Shown here: piece by piece, positions 17,177-24,272 of the stretch | Position numbering within the stretch: the first letter of the stretch is position 1 | Layout: each line of letters opens with the position of its first letter | From: an uncultured Dorea sp. | GTDB taxonomy: Bacteria; Bacillota; Clostridia; Lachnospirales; Lachnospiraceae | Assembly (NCBI GenBank): GCA_910584265.1 | Contig: CAJTZE010000020.1 | Location: 1-56,804 of the forward strand | Reading direction: 5' to 3' | DNA length: 56,804 bases | The notes under the pieces: model-generated | What the model saw: only the letters and a program-made list of their open reading frames with translations | What the model was told of the DNA's origin: nothing | Database searches by the model: none | Made by a program: the position numbers and the translations under genes

Positions 17177-18177
17177 TGAAATCAATAAAATGGAAAGAAG
17201 TGCTGACTTCTAATCAGATGTTTATCATTTATATTATTGCTGTTCTTTCTTTGGCAATTGGCATGAAGAATTCGGCTTTCTTTGATTTTTCTACTGTTAT
17301 CACACTGAGCAGGGCGTTATTGGTGACACTTTGTTTTGCAATTTGTGAGATGGTAGTAATCATTTCCGGCGGAATTGATGTTTCATTTCCGGCAGTTGCA
17401 TGTGCGGCGCTTTATATTCCGGTAAAGGTTATGAAGGATGCAGATATTGATAGTGTATTTCTGGCATTTGTTTTTGCGGCAGTGATCGGATTGATCGTGG
17501 GGGTTGTGAATGCTGTCCTGATTGCCATCCTGAAGATTCCGCCGCTGATCGCAACGCTTGGTGTCAGCAGTATGACAAGCGGAGCGCTTCTTACCTTTTT
17601 TGGAACAAGGGAGATTTCCAGAATTCCTGATTCTGTCAGTGCATTGAGCAAGGTATTTATTTTGAATTATACGAATTCCAGCAACGTAACCTACTCGCTG
17701 ACGGTATTTATACTTGTGCCTATTGCTCTGTGTATCGCTGTACATCTTATCCTGCGATATACGATGCTTGGAAGAGGAATCTTTGCAATCGGCGGAGATC
17801 AGAATGCGGCACGTATTGCAGGATTTAACGTAATAAGACTACAGTTTATTGTATATATCTTCTCGGGAGTTATGGCAGGCATTGCCGGTATGATCTACTG
17901 TATCCTGTGTGACAGTGCGAATCCGCTGAACCTGATGGGAAGCGAGATGATGATCATTGCGGCCGTGGTTGTAGGCGGAACACGCATTACCGGCGGACAT
18001 GGTTCGGTATCTGGAACAATTCTCGGAGTTATCCTGATCGCGTTGATCCAGAACAACCTGATCATGCTGGGCGTTCCCACCTATTGGCAGACCTTTGTTG
18101 TGGGTGCGGTAATCGTAGCAGGTACCTCGATTACATCGCTGAAAGCAAAAGCGGTTGAACAGAATCAAAAAGTATAA
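17176..18177 (+). CDS. Sugar ABC transporter permease 1 (RbsC/LsrC type)
   Basis: Integral membrane protein of 333 aa with about ten hydrophobic segments, in the BPD_transp_2 family. It contains the family segments GGIDVSF near residue 57 and GGTRITGGHGSVSGTILG, the conserved cytoplasmic loop that contacts the ATPase. The ATG overlaps the ATPase stop codon (TAATG). It pairs with the next permease; two different permeases are more typical of Lsr- and Rha-type transporters than of the ribose system, which uses one. Confidence 0.92.
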   Translation: MKSIKWKEVLTSNQMFIIYIIAVLSLAIGMKNSAFFDFSTVITLSRALLVTLCFAICEMVVIISGGIDVSFPAVACAALYIPVKVMKDADIDSVFLAFVFAAVIGLIVGVVNAVLIAILKIPPLIATLGVSSMTSGALLTFFGTREISRIPDSVSALSKVFILNYTNSSNVTYSLTVFILVPIALCIAVHLILRYTMLGRGIFAIGGDQNAARIAGFNVIRLQFIVYIFSGVMAGIAGMIYCILCDSANPLNLMGSEMMIIAAVVVGGTRITGGHGSVSGTILGVILIALIQNNLIMLGVPTYWQTFVVGAVIVAGTSITSLKAKAVEQNQKV

Positions 18178-18192
18178 AGGGAGGAAGATACA

Positions 18193-19164
18193 ATGAAGAT
18201 ATTAAAAAAATTCGATCATAATACTCTCTCTTTGCTGGGAATGTATGTTGTGGTTCTTGTGGCGATGCTGATACTGAATCCGTCAGGGTATTATTCAGCT
18301 TTGAACATCCGGTCCATGTTCTATCTGTTTCCGGAGTACGGTGTTCTGACCTTTGGTATGATGTTGTGCATGATTTCCGGAGGAATTGATCTGTCACTGG
18401 TTGGAATTGCCAATCTGTCTGGCGTAGTTGCGGCTTATACTATGGTACATATGGGCGGAACAGAGGCAGGAGCAGGCGTAATCCTTCTGGCAATCGCGGT
18501 TGCGCTTCTGGTAGGCGTTTTATGCGGATGCTTTAACGGTTTCCTGATCGGCTATGTAAAGATTCCGCCGATGCTGGTTACTCTCTGCGGATTACAGCTC
18601 TATACAGGACTTGCGATGGTCATTACAACCGGTCCTGGTATCACGGGACTTCCTCAGAGCTATATCAGTATTGCAAACGGCACCTTTGCCGGAATACCAT
18701 TTACCCTTCCGATTTTTGCAATTACAACGCTGGCCGTTGCGTTTATTTTGAAATCAACAACCTATGGACAGAAGGTATACTTCCTCGGAAGTAATGCGGA
18801 AGCATCCAGATATTCGGGAATCAATAACCTGAAGGTAATTATCACGACATATATGATTTCAGGTGTGCTGGGCTCATTAAGCGGTATTTTGAGTTCTTCG
18901 CACTATGGTTCAGGAAAATCAAATTACAATACGTCCTATACACTGCTGTCCCTGCTGATCGTAGTATTAGGCGGCGTACATCCTGACGGCGGAAAAGGTA
19001 AAGTAATCGGCGTTACGCTTGCGATCATACTTCTGCAGCTGATTTCATCTGCATTCAGTATCTTGCGGATTGACACAGTAATTACTGACCTGGTATATGG
19101 AGCTATTTTGATTATTGCACTTATTATTACAAATGTTTCTGCTAACAGAGCGGCAAAGAAATAA
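18193..19164 (+). CDS. Sugar ABC transporter permease 2 (LsrD-like)
   Basis: Second membrane subunit, 323 aa, with about ten hydrophobic segments. GGIDLSLVG and GGVHPDGGKGKVIG correspond to the family motifs seen in permease 1. It is preceded by GGGAGG and lies 15 bases after permease 1. The two subunits are clearly related but diverged, so they probably form a heterodimer. Confidence 0.92.
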   Translation: MKILKKFDHNTLSLLGMYVVVLVAMLILNPSGYYSALNIRSMFYLFPEYGVLTFGMMLCMISGGIDLSLVGIANLSGVVAAYTMVHMGGTEAGAGVILLAIAVALLVGVLCGCFNGFLIGYVKIPPMLVTLCGLQLYTGLAMVITTGPGITGLPQSYISIANGTFAGIPFTLPIFAITTLAVAFILKSTTYGQKVYFLGSNAEASRYSGINNLKVIITTYMISGVLGSLSGILSSSHYGSGKSNYNTSYTLLSLLIVVLGGVHPDGGKGKVIGVTLAIILLQLISSAFSILRIDTVITDLVYGAILIIALIITNVSANRAAKK

Positions 19165-19183
19165 CATAAAGGAGTCTGATATC

Positions 19184-20194
19184 ATGAAAAAAATTATTAA
19201 CAAACCTGAAAACTATGTAGACGAGATGCTGGAAGGACTCTATGCGGCACATCCGGATTATATTACCTATACGGCGGATGATCTGCGCTGTCTTGTGACC
19301 TCAAACAAGGTTTCAGGGAAGGTCGGTATTGTTACAGGGGGTGGTTCCGGACATCTTCCGCTGTTCCTTGGTTATGTCGGAAAAGGAATGCTTGACGGCT
19401 GCTGTGTGGGAGGCGTATTCCAGTCACCGAGCCCGGAGCAGGTTTTTCATGTGACAAAAGAAGTAGATGACGGAGCAGGCGTTTTGTATATCTATGGCAA
19501 TTATAATGGAGACATCCTGAATTTTGATATGGGTGCTGAGATGGCGGATTTTGAAGAGAATATCCGCGTTGAGACAGTAGTTGCCGGCGAGGATGTTGCC
19601 TCCGCGGCACCGGCAGGACCCGGCGAGCCGAACCACCGCCGAGGAGTTGCAGGTATCGTGTTCGTATATAAGTGTGCCGGAGCGGCGGCTGCTCAGATGA
19701 AGGATCTGGATGAGGTGAAGAGAATTGCGGAGAAAGCAGCGGCGAATGTAAGAACCATGGGCGTTGCTCTTACGCCTTGTACGATTCCGGAGGTAGGCGC
19801 TCCAGGATTTACCATTGAGGACGATGAGATGGCAATCGGCATGGGAATCCACGGGGAAGCGGGAATCCGTAATGGTAAGCTCGAGCCGGCAGACAAGATT
19901 GTAGACGAGATGTTAGAGAAGATTCTTCCAGATATCCCTTATGTGAAAGGCGATGAGGTTGCTGTACTTGTAAACGGCCTCGGCGCAACTCCGCTGGATG
20001 AGCAGTATATTGTAACACGCCATATCAGTAAGCGTATGGAAGAAGAAGGAATCAAAGTACACCGTTATTACGTAGGCGAATTTGCAACTGCAATGGAGAT
20101 GGCTGGATTTTCTATTTCCTTATTTAAGCTTGATGATGAATTAAAGGAACTTCTTGATGCTCCGGCGGCAACACCATTTTTCAAACAGCTGTAA
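19184..20194 (+). CDS. dhaK: DhaK-like ketose kinase subunit, divergent active-site motif
   Basis: A 336-aa homologue of the dihydroxyacetone-binding subunit. The covalent hemiaminal His is kept (His223 in GIHGEAG), as are His57 (GGGSGHLP) and Asp110 (GDILNF). Two neighbours differ from classical DhaK as remembered: GSGHEP is GSGHLP and GIHGEPG is GIHGEAG. This points to a separate subgroup with another ketose, for example a tetrulose or a branched sugar. ATG 19184 has AAAGGAG upstream; the longer frame overlaps the permease. The ATP-binding partner DhaL is encoded next; no DhaM phosphotransferase subunit is in the window, so ATP may be the direct donor. Substrate unproven. Confidence 0.85.
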   Translation: MKKIINKPENYVDEMLEGLYAAHPDYITYTADDLRCLVTSNKVSGKVGIVTGGGSGHLPLFLGYVGKGMLDGCCVGGVFQSPSPEQVFHVTKEVDDGAGVLYIYGNYNGDILNFDMGAEMADFEENIRVETVVAGEDVASAAPAGPGEPNHRRGVAGIVFVYKCAGAAAAQMKDLDEVKRIAEKAAANVRTMGVALTPCTIPEVGAPGFTIEDDEMAIGMGIHGEAGIRNGKLEPADKIVDEMLEKILPDIPYVKGDEVAVLVNGLGATPLDEQYIVTRHISKRMEEEGIKVHRYYVGEFATAMEMAGFSISLFKLDDELKELLDAPAATPFFKQL

Positions 20195-20212
20195 TTTGTA
20201 GGAGGGATGAAT

Positions 20213-20836
20213 ATGGACGCTTCATATTTGGTAAAGCTGCTGTGTGAGATCAGCAGGATCATGGATGAAAACAGGGAACGGCTGATTGAATTGGACAGCG
20301 TTGCAGGCGACGGTGACCTTGGCCTTACAATGACCAAGGGATTCCGCGCCGCTTATGAGACGGCAGAGGCATCCGGTGAACCGGATGCCGGGCGCCTGCT
20401 TTATAACGCCGGAAAGGCAATGTCCAGCGCGGCTCCTTCTACGATGGGAACCCTGATGGCGCTGGGGCTTATGCAGGGCGGCAAGGTTCTGAAGGGAAAG
20501 ACGGAGCTTGGGGCTGAAGATATCGCCGCCTTTTTTGCGGCATATGAGGAAGCGGTTATGACAAGAGGCAAGGCAAAGCTCGGAGAGAAGACATTCCTGG
20601 ATGGATTTGACCCGGGAGTAAAGGCTTTGAAGGGCGCACTGGATGCAGGAGATACTCTTGCGGCGGCTATGGAGAAGGCGGCGGCGGCATCCGAAGAGGG
20701 CTTTAAGGCGGCGAAATCCATGCTTGCGGTACACGGCAAACCGGCTGTCAAGGGCGAGGCTTCCAGAGAGATGGACGATCCGGGAGCGGCGGTAGCGGCG
20801 CTTATTATGCAGGCGGCGGCATCCGCTTCTGCTTAA
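20213..20836 (+). CDS. dhaL: DhaL-like nucleotide-binding kinase subunit
   Basis: A 207-aa partner of the DhaK-like protein; the family is an all-helical barrel that holds ADP/ATP with two Mg ions. The three metal ligands of DhaL are visible as Asp28, Asp33 and Asp35 in ELDSVAGDGDLG, and the phosphate-binding Ser-Ser-Thr-x-Gly region is seen in SSAAPSTMGTL. GGAGGG 7 bases before ATG 20213 favours this start over ATG 20207. The gene ends in alanine-rich codons. Together with DhaK it should phosphorylate the ketose delivered by the ABC transporter or made from it. Confidence 0.87.
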   Translation: MDASYLVKLLCEISRIMDENRERLIELDSVAGDGDLGLTMTKGFRAAYETAEASGEPDAGRLLYNAGKAMSSAAPSTMGTLMALGLMQGGKVLKGKTELGAEDIAAFFAAYEEAVMTRGKAKLGEKTFLDGFDPGVKALKGALDAGDTLAAAMEKAAAASEEGFKAAKSMLAVHGKPAVKGEASREMDDPGAAVAALIMQAAASASA

Positions 20837-20898
20837 TCCGTCCGGATACGGCTTCGCGGCGGAATGGTTTGTAACATCTTTAGAAAAGAGGGATTAAG

Positions 20899-21366
20899 AT
20901 GAGAAAAATTAAAGTCGAAATGTTGACAGAAGAAGCATTTGCACCATATGGAAAAATTATTTCTCCAGAGGGCAGGGAAGATTTGGGCGCTCCTGGATCT
21001 CACAGCTGGTTTCCGCAGGTTGTTGTGAGAGAAGAGCCGACCTCTGTGAATCTGATGGAAGTATTTCCAAAGGAGTTTGTATGTAAGAAGTTTGAGGCAC
21101 ATGATCATACAGAGGAAACTCTGATTGCGATGACCGGCGGGGTTATCGTTCCTGTAATGCCGAAGGATGAGTTTAATGTAGAACATTTGAAAGCATTTTA
21201 TGTGCCGAAGGGAACCGGCATCTGCTGCGCACCGGGCGTATGGCATTTTGCACCATATGTACTGGGCGAGAGTGTGTGGTGTACGGTTATCTTCAAAAAT
21301 AATACAAGCCATGATGATATTTATTTTAAAGAGCTGGATGAGACAATTGGAATGGAACTTGCATAG
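20899..21366 (+). CDS. Ureidoglycolate lyase (AllA)-like cupin
   Basis: A 155-aa protein resembling the AllA family: EAFAPYGKII at the N-terminus, then HDHTEETLIAMTGG, LKAFYVPKGTG and APGVWHFAPY, which align by eye with AllA (EAFSAYGDVI, LRAF, NVWHHPL). No other allantoin genes are present, so purine degradation is unlikely here. Members of this cupin family near sugar genes could be lyases or isomerases of hydroxy acids or sugars. GAGGG precedes the ATG; the gap from dhaL is 62 bases without a terminator. Function in this operon is unknown. Confidence 0.7.
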   Translation: MRKIKVEMLTEEAFAPYGKIISPEGREDLGAPGSHSWFPQVVVREEPTSVNLMEVFPKEFVCKKFEAHDHTEETLIAMTGGVIVPVMPKDEFNVEHLKAFYVPKGTGICCAPGVWHFAPYVLGESVWCTVIFKNNTSHDDIYFKELDETIGMELA

Positions 21367-21384
21367 AGGATGGAGGCGTGCGGA

Positions 21385-22935
21385 ATGCGGAAAAAAGATT
21401 GCGTATTAGGAGTTGACATGGGCACCGGCGGTGCCAGAGTAGGTATTTTTGATCTGCAGGGAAAGCCGATTATATTCTGTGAGGAACCATATCCCTTGTA
21501 TACACCGGCCTCCGGCCGTGCAGAGCAGAAGCCGGACGAGTGGTGGGATTCCATCTGTAAAGCATCAAAAAGAGCAATAAGCGAGAGCGGTATTGATCCT
21601 GCCTGCATCAAGGGCATGAGCGTGGACACTACCTGCTGTACTGTGCTGCTGTCAGGAGATGACATGGAGCCGCTCCGTCCGGCAATCATGTGGATGGACG
21701 TGCGGGCATCGGAGCAGGCAAAGAGGATTTCGGAATCCGGACATGATTCGCTGAAATATAACGGCTACGGCATAGTGTCTGCCGAGTGCCTGCCTGCAAA
21801 GGCATTGTGGTTAAAAGAGAATGAGCCGGAGCTTTACCATAAGGCAACCAGATTTTACGAATGCACCGACTGGCTGATGTATAAGCTGACCGGAGAATAT
21901 ACTGCAAGCATAAACTGTGCTTCTGTACGCTGGTATTATAATGCAGAAGAGGGAGGATATCCGGTTGATTTTTATAATACGATCGGTCTGGAGGATTTAG
22001 TCCAGAAGCTTCCGCCAAGAGTTCTTCCTCTGGGCGAATTTGTAGGAGGGCTTACCAAAAAGGCGGCAGAGGAAATGGGTCTTGCAGAGGGGATTCCGGT
22101 TGGAGAAGGCGGCGCGGATGCATTTGTAGGCGTGATCGGTCTGAATGCGTTCCAGCCGGGCAAGCTTACGCTTATCACGGGTTCTTCCCATCTTCATGTT
22201 GCGCAGTTTAAAGAACCGATCCACAGCAAGGGAATGTGGGGTTCCTATCCGGACGCAATTGTTCCGGGGCTTCAGATGGTGGAAGGAGGACAGACTTCCA
22301 CAGGCTCTGTGGTGAACTGGTTTAAGAATCAGCTATGCGGGACCGTTAAGGTGCAGGCAGAGCAGGAGGGCTTGAGCGTATACGATATCCTGAACCGGGA
22401 GGCAGAGAAGCTTCCGATCGGTGCAGAGGGAATCGTGGCACTTGACTTTTTCCAAGGGAACCGTACACCGCATGTTGACCCGGATGTGAGAGGAATGTTT
22501 TACGGCTTGTCTCTCGGCCATACTCCGGCACATATGTACCGTGCAATTATTGAGAGCATCTGCTATGGAACAGAGGCGATCCTGGAGGTGTTCCGGGGCT
22601 CTGGATTTGTGCCGAAGGCAATGGTTGTCTCCGGCGGTGCGGTGAAGAGCCGTTTCTGGCTGCAGACCCATGCGGATGTGTGCAATGTTCCGGTTGTAGT
22701 ACCTGAGTGTACGGAGGGACCGTGCCTCGGTTCTGCGATTCTCGGTGCTGTTGCCGGGAAATGCTATCCGGACATTGATACGGCCGCAGAAGCAATGACG
22801 ACCATAGACTACATGGTGGAGCCGGATCCGGCGAGACACGAAGAGTATATGTTCTACTTTGAGAAATATAAAGAGATTTACGCGCTTGCAAAAGACTGGA
22901 TGCACTCCGTGACCATGCATGTGACTCATAAATAA
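21385..22935 (+). CDS. FGGY-family carbohydrate kinase
   Basis: A 516-aa kinase that would phosphorylate a pentulose, pentitol or related sugar. The N-terminal phosphate-binding loop GVDMGTGGARVGIFD and the C-terminal ATP domain with VVSGGAVKSRFWLQ are both complete. The segment FFQGNRTPHVDPDVRG resembles ribulokinase/FGGY proteins more than classical xylulokinase XylB. GGAGG 8 bases before ATG 21385 marks the start; ATG 21370 is an alternative adding five residues. With the epimerase-like gene downstream, a route to pentose phosphates is suggested. Exact substrate not readable. Confidence 0.87.
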   Translation: MRKKDCVLGVDMGTGGARVGIFDLQGKPIIFCEEPYPLYTPASGRAEQKPDEWWDSICKASKRAISESGIDPACIKGMSVDTTCCTVLLSGDDMEPLRPAIMWMDVRASEQAKRISESGHDSLKYNGYGIVSAECLPAKALWLKENEPELYHKATRFYECTDWLMYKLTGEYTASINCASVRWYYNAEEGGYPVDFYNTIGLEDLVQKLPPRVLPLGEFVGGLTKKAAEEMGLAEGIPVGEGGADAFVGVIGLNAFQPGKLTLITGSSHLHVAQFKEPIHSKGMWGSYPDAIVPGLQMVEGGQTSTGSVVNWFKNQLCGTVKVQAEQEGLSVYDILNREAEKLPIGAEGIVALDFFQGNRTPHVDPDVRGMFYGLSLGHTPAHMYRAIIESICYGTEAILEVFRGSGFVPKAMVVSGGAVKSRFWLQTHADVCNVPVVVPECTEGPCLGSAILGAVAGKCYPDIDTAAEAMTTIDYMVEPDPARHEEYMFYFEKYKEIYALAKDWMHSVTMHVTHK

Positions 22936-22957
22936 TTTTAGACAGGAGGCGAAGACT

Positions 22958-23605
22958 ATGGCAAAAGTATCAGCATCCATCCTGGCCTGCGACCAGACCA
23001 GGATTGGTGAACAGGTTCTTGAGGCTGAACGGGCGGGAGCCGATTTGGTGCATATTGATGTGATGGACGGCGTGTATGTTGAGAATGTAACATTCGGGCC
23101 GCAGCTGGTGGCCGATCTGAAGAAGACCACAAAGCTTCCGCTGTCTGTGCATATGGAGCTTTTAAGGCCTGAAACATTTTTACCGATGTTTGCAAAGGCA
23201 GGGGCTGACATTATTTCGTTCCAGCTGGATGCCTGCCCAAATCCGATCCATATGCTGCGGGAGATCCGTAGAGCAGGCATAAAGGCGGGGCTTGGGATCG
23301 GACCGGCATATGATGTGGAGAGCCTTAGATATCTGCTTCATCATATGGATGCGCTGATCCTTATGAGCGTGGAGCCGGGCTACGGCGGCCAGCCCTTTGA
23401 GGAAAGTGTATATGAGAAGCTTGCCCGTGCCCGTGAGATTATGGATGAGACCGGATGCCGTGTGCCGATCAGCATTGACGGCGGAGTGAATGCTGTTACA
23501 GGACGCAGGCTGATGGATGCAGGCGCAGATATACTGATTGCAGGGAGCTCGGTATTCCAGGCTGATTCTATTACGGCTGCTGTGAAGGAATTAAAGCAGC
23601 TGTAG
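22958..23605 (+). CDS. rpe: Ribulose-phosphate 3-epimerase family protein
   Basis: A 215-aa TIM barrel that exchanges the configuration at C3 of a ketose phosphate. Metal and catalytic residues are present: His32 and Asp34 (HIDVMDG), His65 (VHME) and Asp174 (DGGV). The usual HLM motif after the third strand is HME here, and NPGFGGQ is EPGYGGQ, so this may be a paralogue with another ketose phosphate (allulose 6-phosphate or tetrulose phosphate) rather than the housekeeping enzyme. It is the last gene of the ABC-kinase operon, 22 bases after the FGGY kinase with AGGAGG upstream. Confidence 0.85.
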   Translation: MAKVSASILACDQTRIGEQVLEAERAGADLVHIDVMDGVYVENVTFGPQLVADLKKTTKLPLSVHMELLRPETFLPMFAKAGADIISFQLDACPNPIHMLREIRRAGIKAGLGIGPAYDVESLRYLLHHMDALILMSVEPGYGGQPFEESVYEKLARAREIMDETGCRVPISIDGGVNAVTGRRLMDAGADILIAGSSVFQADSITAAVKELKQL

Positions 23606-23646
23606 AAAATAGTATAGAGAATGTAAGCAGTTTCGGAAAACGGGGC

Positions 23647-23676
23647 TTTACAGACAGCCGGAACTTGTGCTATACT
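23647..23676 (+). promoter_or_regulatory. Promoter and start of the rpsO leader
   Basis: TTTACA (23647-23652), an 18-base spacer and TATACT (23671-23676) with an upstream TG (extended -10). The leader of about 85 bases up to 23767 contains GC-rich pairing segments (CGGTAACCGGAGGACTCCGG and ACCGGC), which could be the S15 autoregulatory structure known from other bacteria. Confidence 0.65.
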
Positions 23677-23767
23677 GGCTGAGTGTGAAACAACTGGTGT
23701 TCGGTAACCGGAGGACTCCGGCCGTTACTTAATACCGGCAGTGATAAGAAAAAGGAGGAAAAGAATC

Positions 23768-24034
23768 ATGGTAACAAAAGAACAGAAGAGTCAGATTATT
23801 GCTGAATATGGAAGAGGAGAGGGAGATACAGGCTCTCCGGAAGTACAGATTGCAATACTGACAGCAAGAATTAACGATCTTACAGAGCATTTCAAGGCGA
23901 ATCCAAAGGATCACCACTCAAGAAGAGGACTTCTTAAGATGGTTGGTCAGAGAAGAGGACTTCTTGCATACCTGAAGGAGAAGGACATTCAGAGATATCG
24001 TTCGCTGATTGAGAGACTTGGACTGCGTAAGTAA
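23768..24034 (+). CDS. rpsO: 30S ribosomal protein S15
   Basis: Primary 16S rRNA-binding protein, 88 aa, the normal length. The sequence has GDTGSPEVQIA, LTEHFKANPKDHHSRRGLL and a C-terminal IERLGLRK, all family hallmarks. ATG 23768 follows AAGGAGG. In related bacteria it follows ribF and precedes pnp; here the ribF neighbour is about 18 kb away. It has its own promoter, leader and terminator. Confidence 0.98.
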   Translation: MVTKEQKSQIIAEYGRGEGDTGSPEVQIAILTARINDLTEHFKANPKDHHSRRGLLKMVGQRRGLLAYLKEKDIQRYRSLIERLGLRK

Positions 24035-24063
24035 GCATCCGAACATGATTAAGATGAGTGAGG

Positions 24064-24096
24064 CACCCGGAAAGAGAGGATTTTCCGGGTGTTTTA
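24064..24096 (+). terminator. Terminator of rpsO
   Basis: A 10-base stem CACCCGGAAA (24064-24073) / TTTCCGGGTG (24082-24091) with an 8-base loop, followed by TTTTAT. A standard intrinsic terminator 30 bases after the rpsO stop. Confidence 0.9.
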
Positions 24097-24134
24097 TAAT
24101 GAAAAAAATAACAGTAGCCTTTTTGAAATCACTG

Positions 24135-24143
24135 TGTTATACT
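24135..24143 (+). promoter_or_regulatory. Extended -10 promoter of pnp
   Basis: TGT followed by TATACT at 24138-24143. No good -35 is seen, as is usual with an extended -10. It would give a leader of about 120 bases containing the long hairpin at 24156-24236. Confidence 0.6.
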
Positions 24144-24155
24144 AAAAAGGATTGT

Positions 24156-24236
24156 GGACAGGGACATGCATTCCGAGACCACTGAAAAGCGCATTTGTTA
24201 AAATGAATTTTTCAGTAGTTTCGGTAGTTCCTGTTC
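24156..24236 (+). promoter_or_regulatory. Long hairpin in the pnp leader
   Basis: The left arm (GGACAGGGAC...CCGAGACCACTGAAAA, 24156-24188) pairs with the right arm (TTTTTCAGTAGTTTCGG...GTTCCTGTTC, 24208-24236). The inner stem ACTGAAAA/TTTTCAGT is perfect, and the two segments are interrupted by a small internal loop. In E. coli a comparable pnp leader duplex is cut by RNase III and PNPase then represses itself; the same role is inferred here. Confidence 0.65.
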
Positions 24237-24272
24237 TCACGAAAGAATATAAGTGAAAGAAAGGAAGACATT

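Noticed and set aside
20899..21366. Purine (allantoin) degradation gene
   Set aside because: The protein resembles AllA but no other allantoin gene is nearby; kept as an AllA-like cupin only.
14514..23605. An AI-2 (lsr) quorum-sensing operon
   Set aside because: The binding protein and ATPase resemble LsrB and LsrA, but LsrF, LsrG and LsrR are missing, and kinase and epimerase families differ.
5420..23605. A recent mobile genetic island
   Set aside because: No integrase, transposase, tRNA or flanking direct repeat could be found, and codon usage is like the neighbours.
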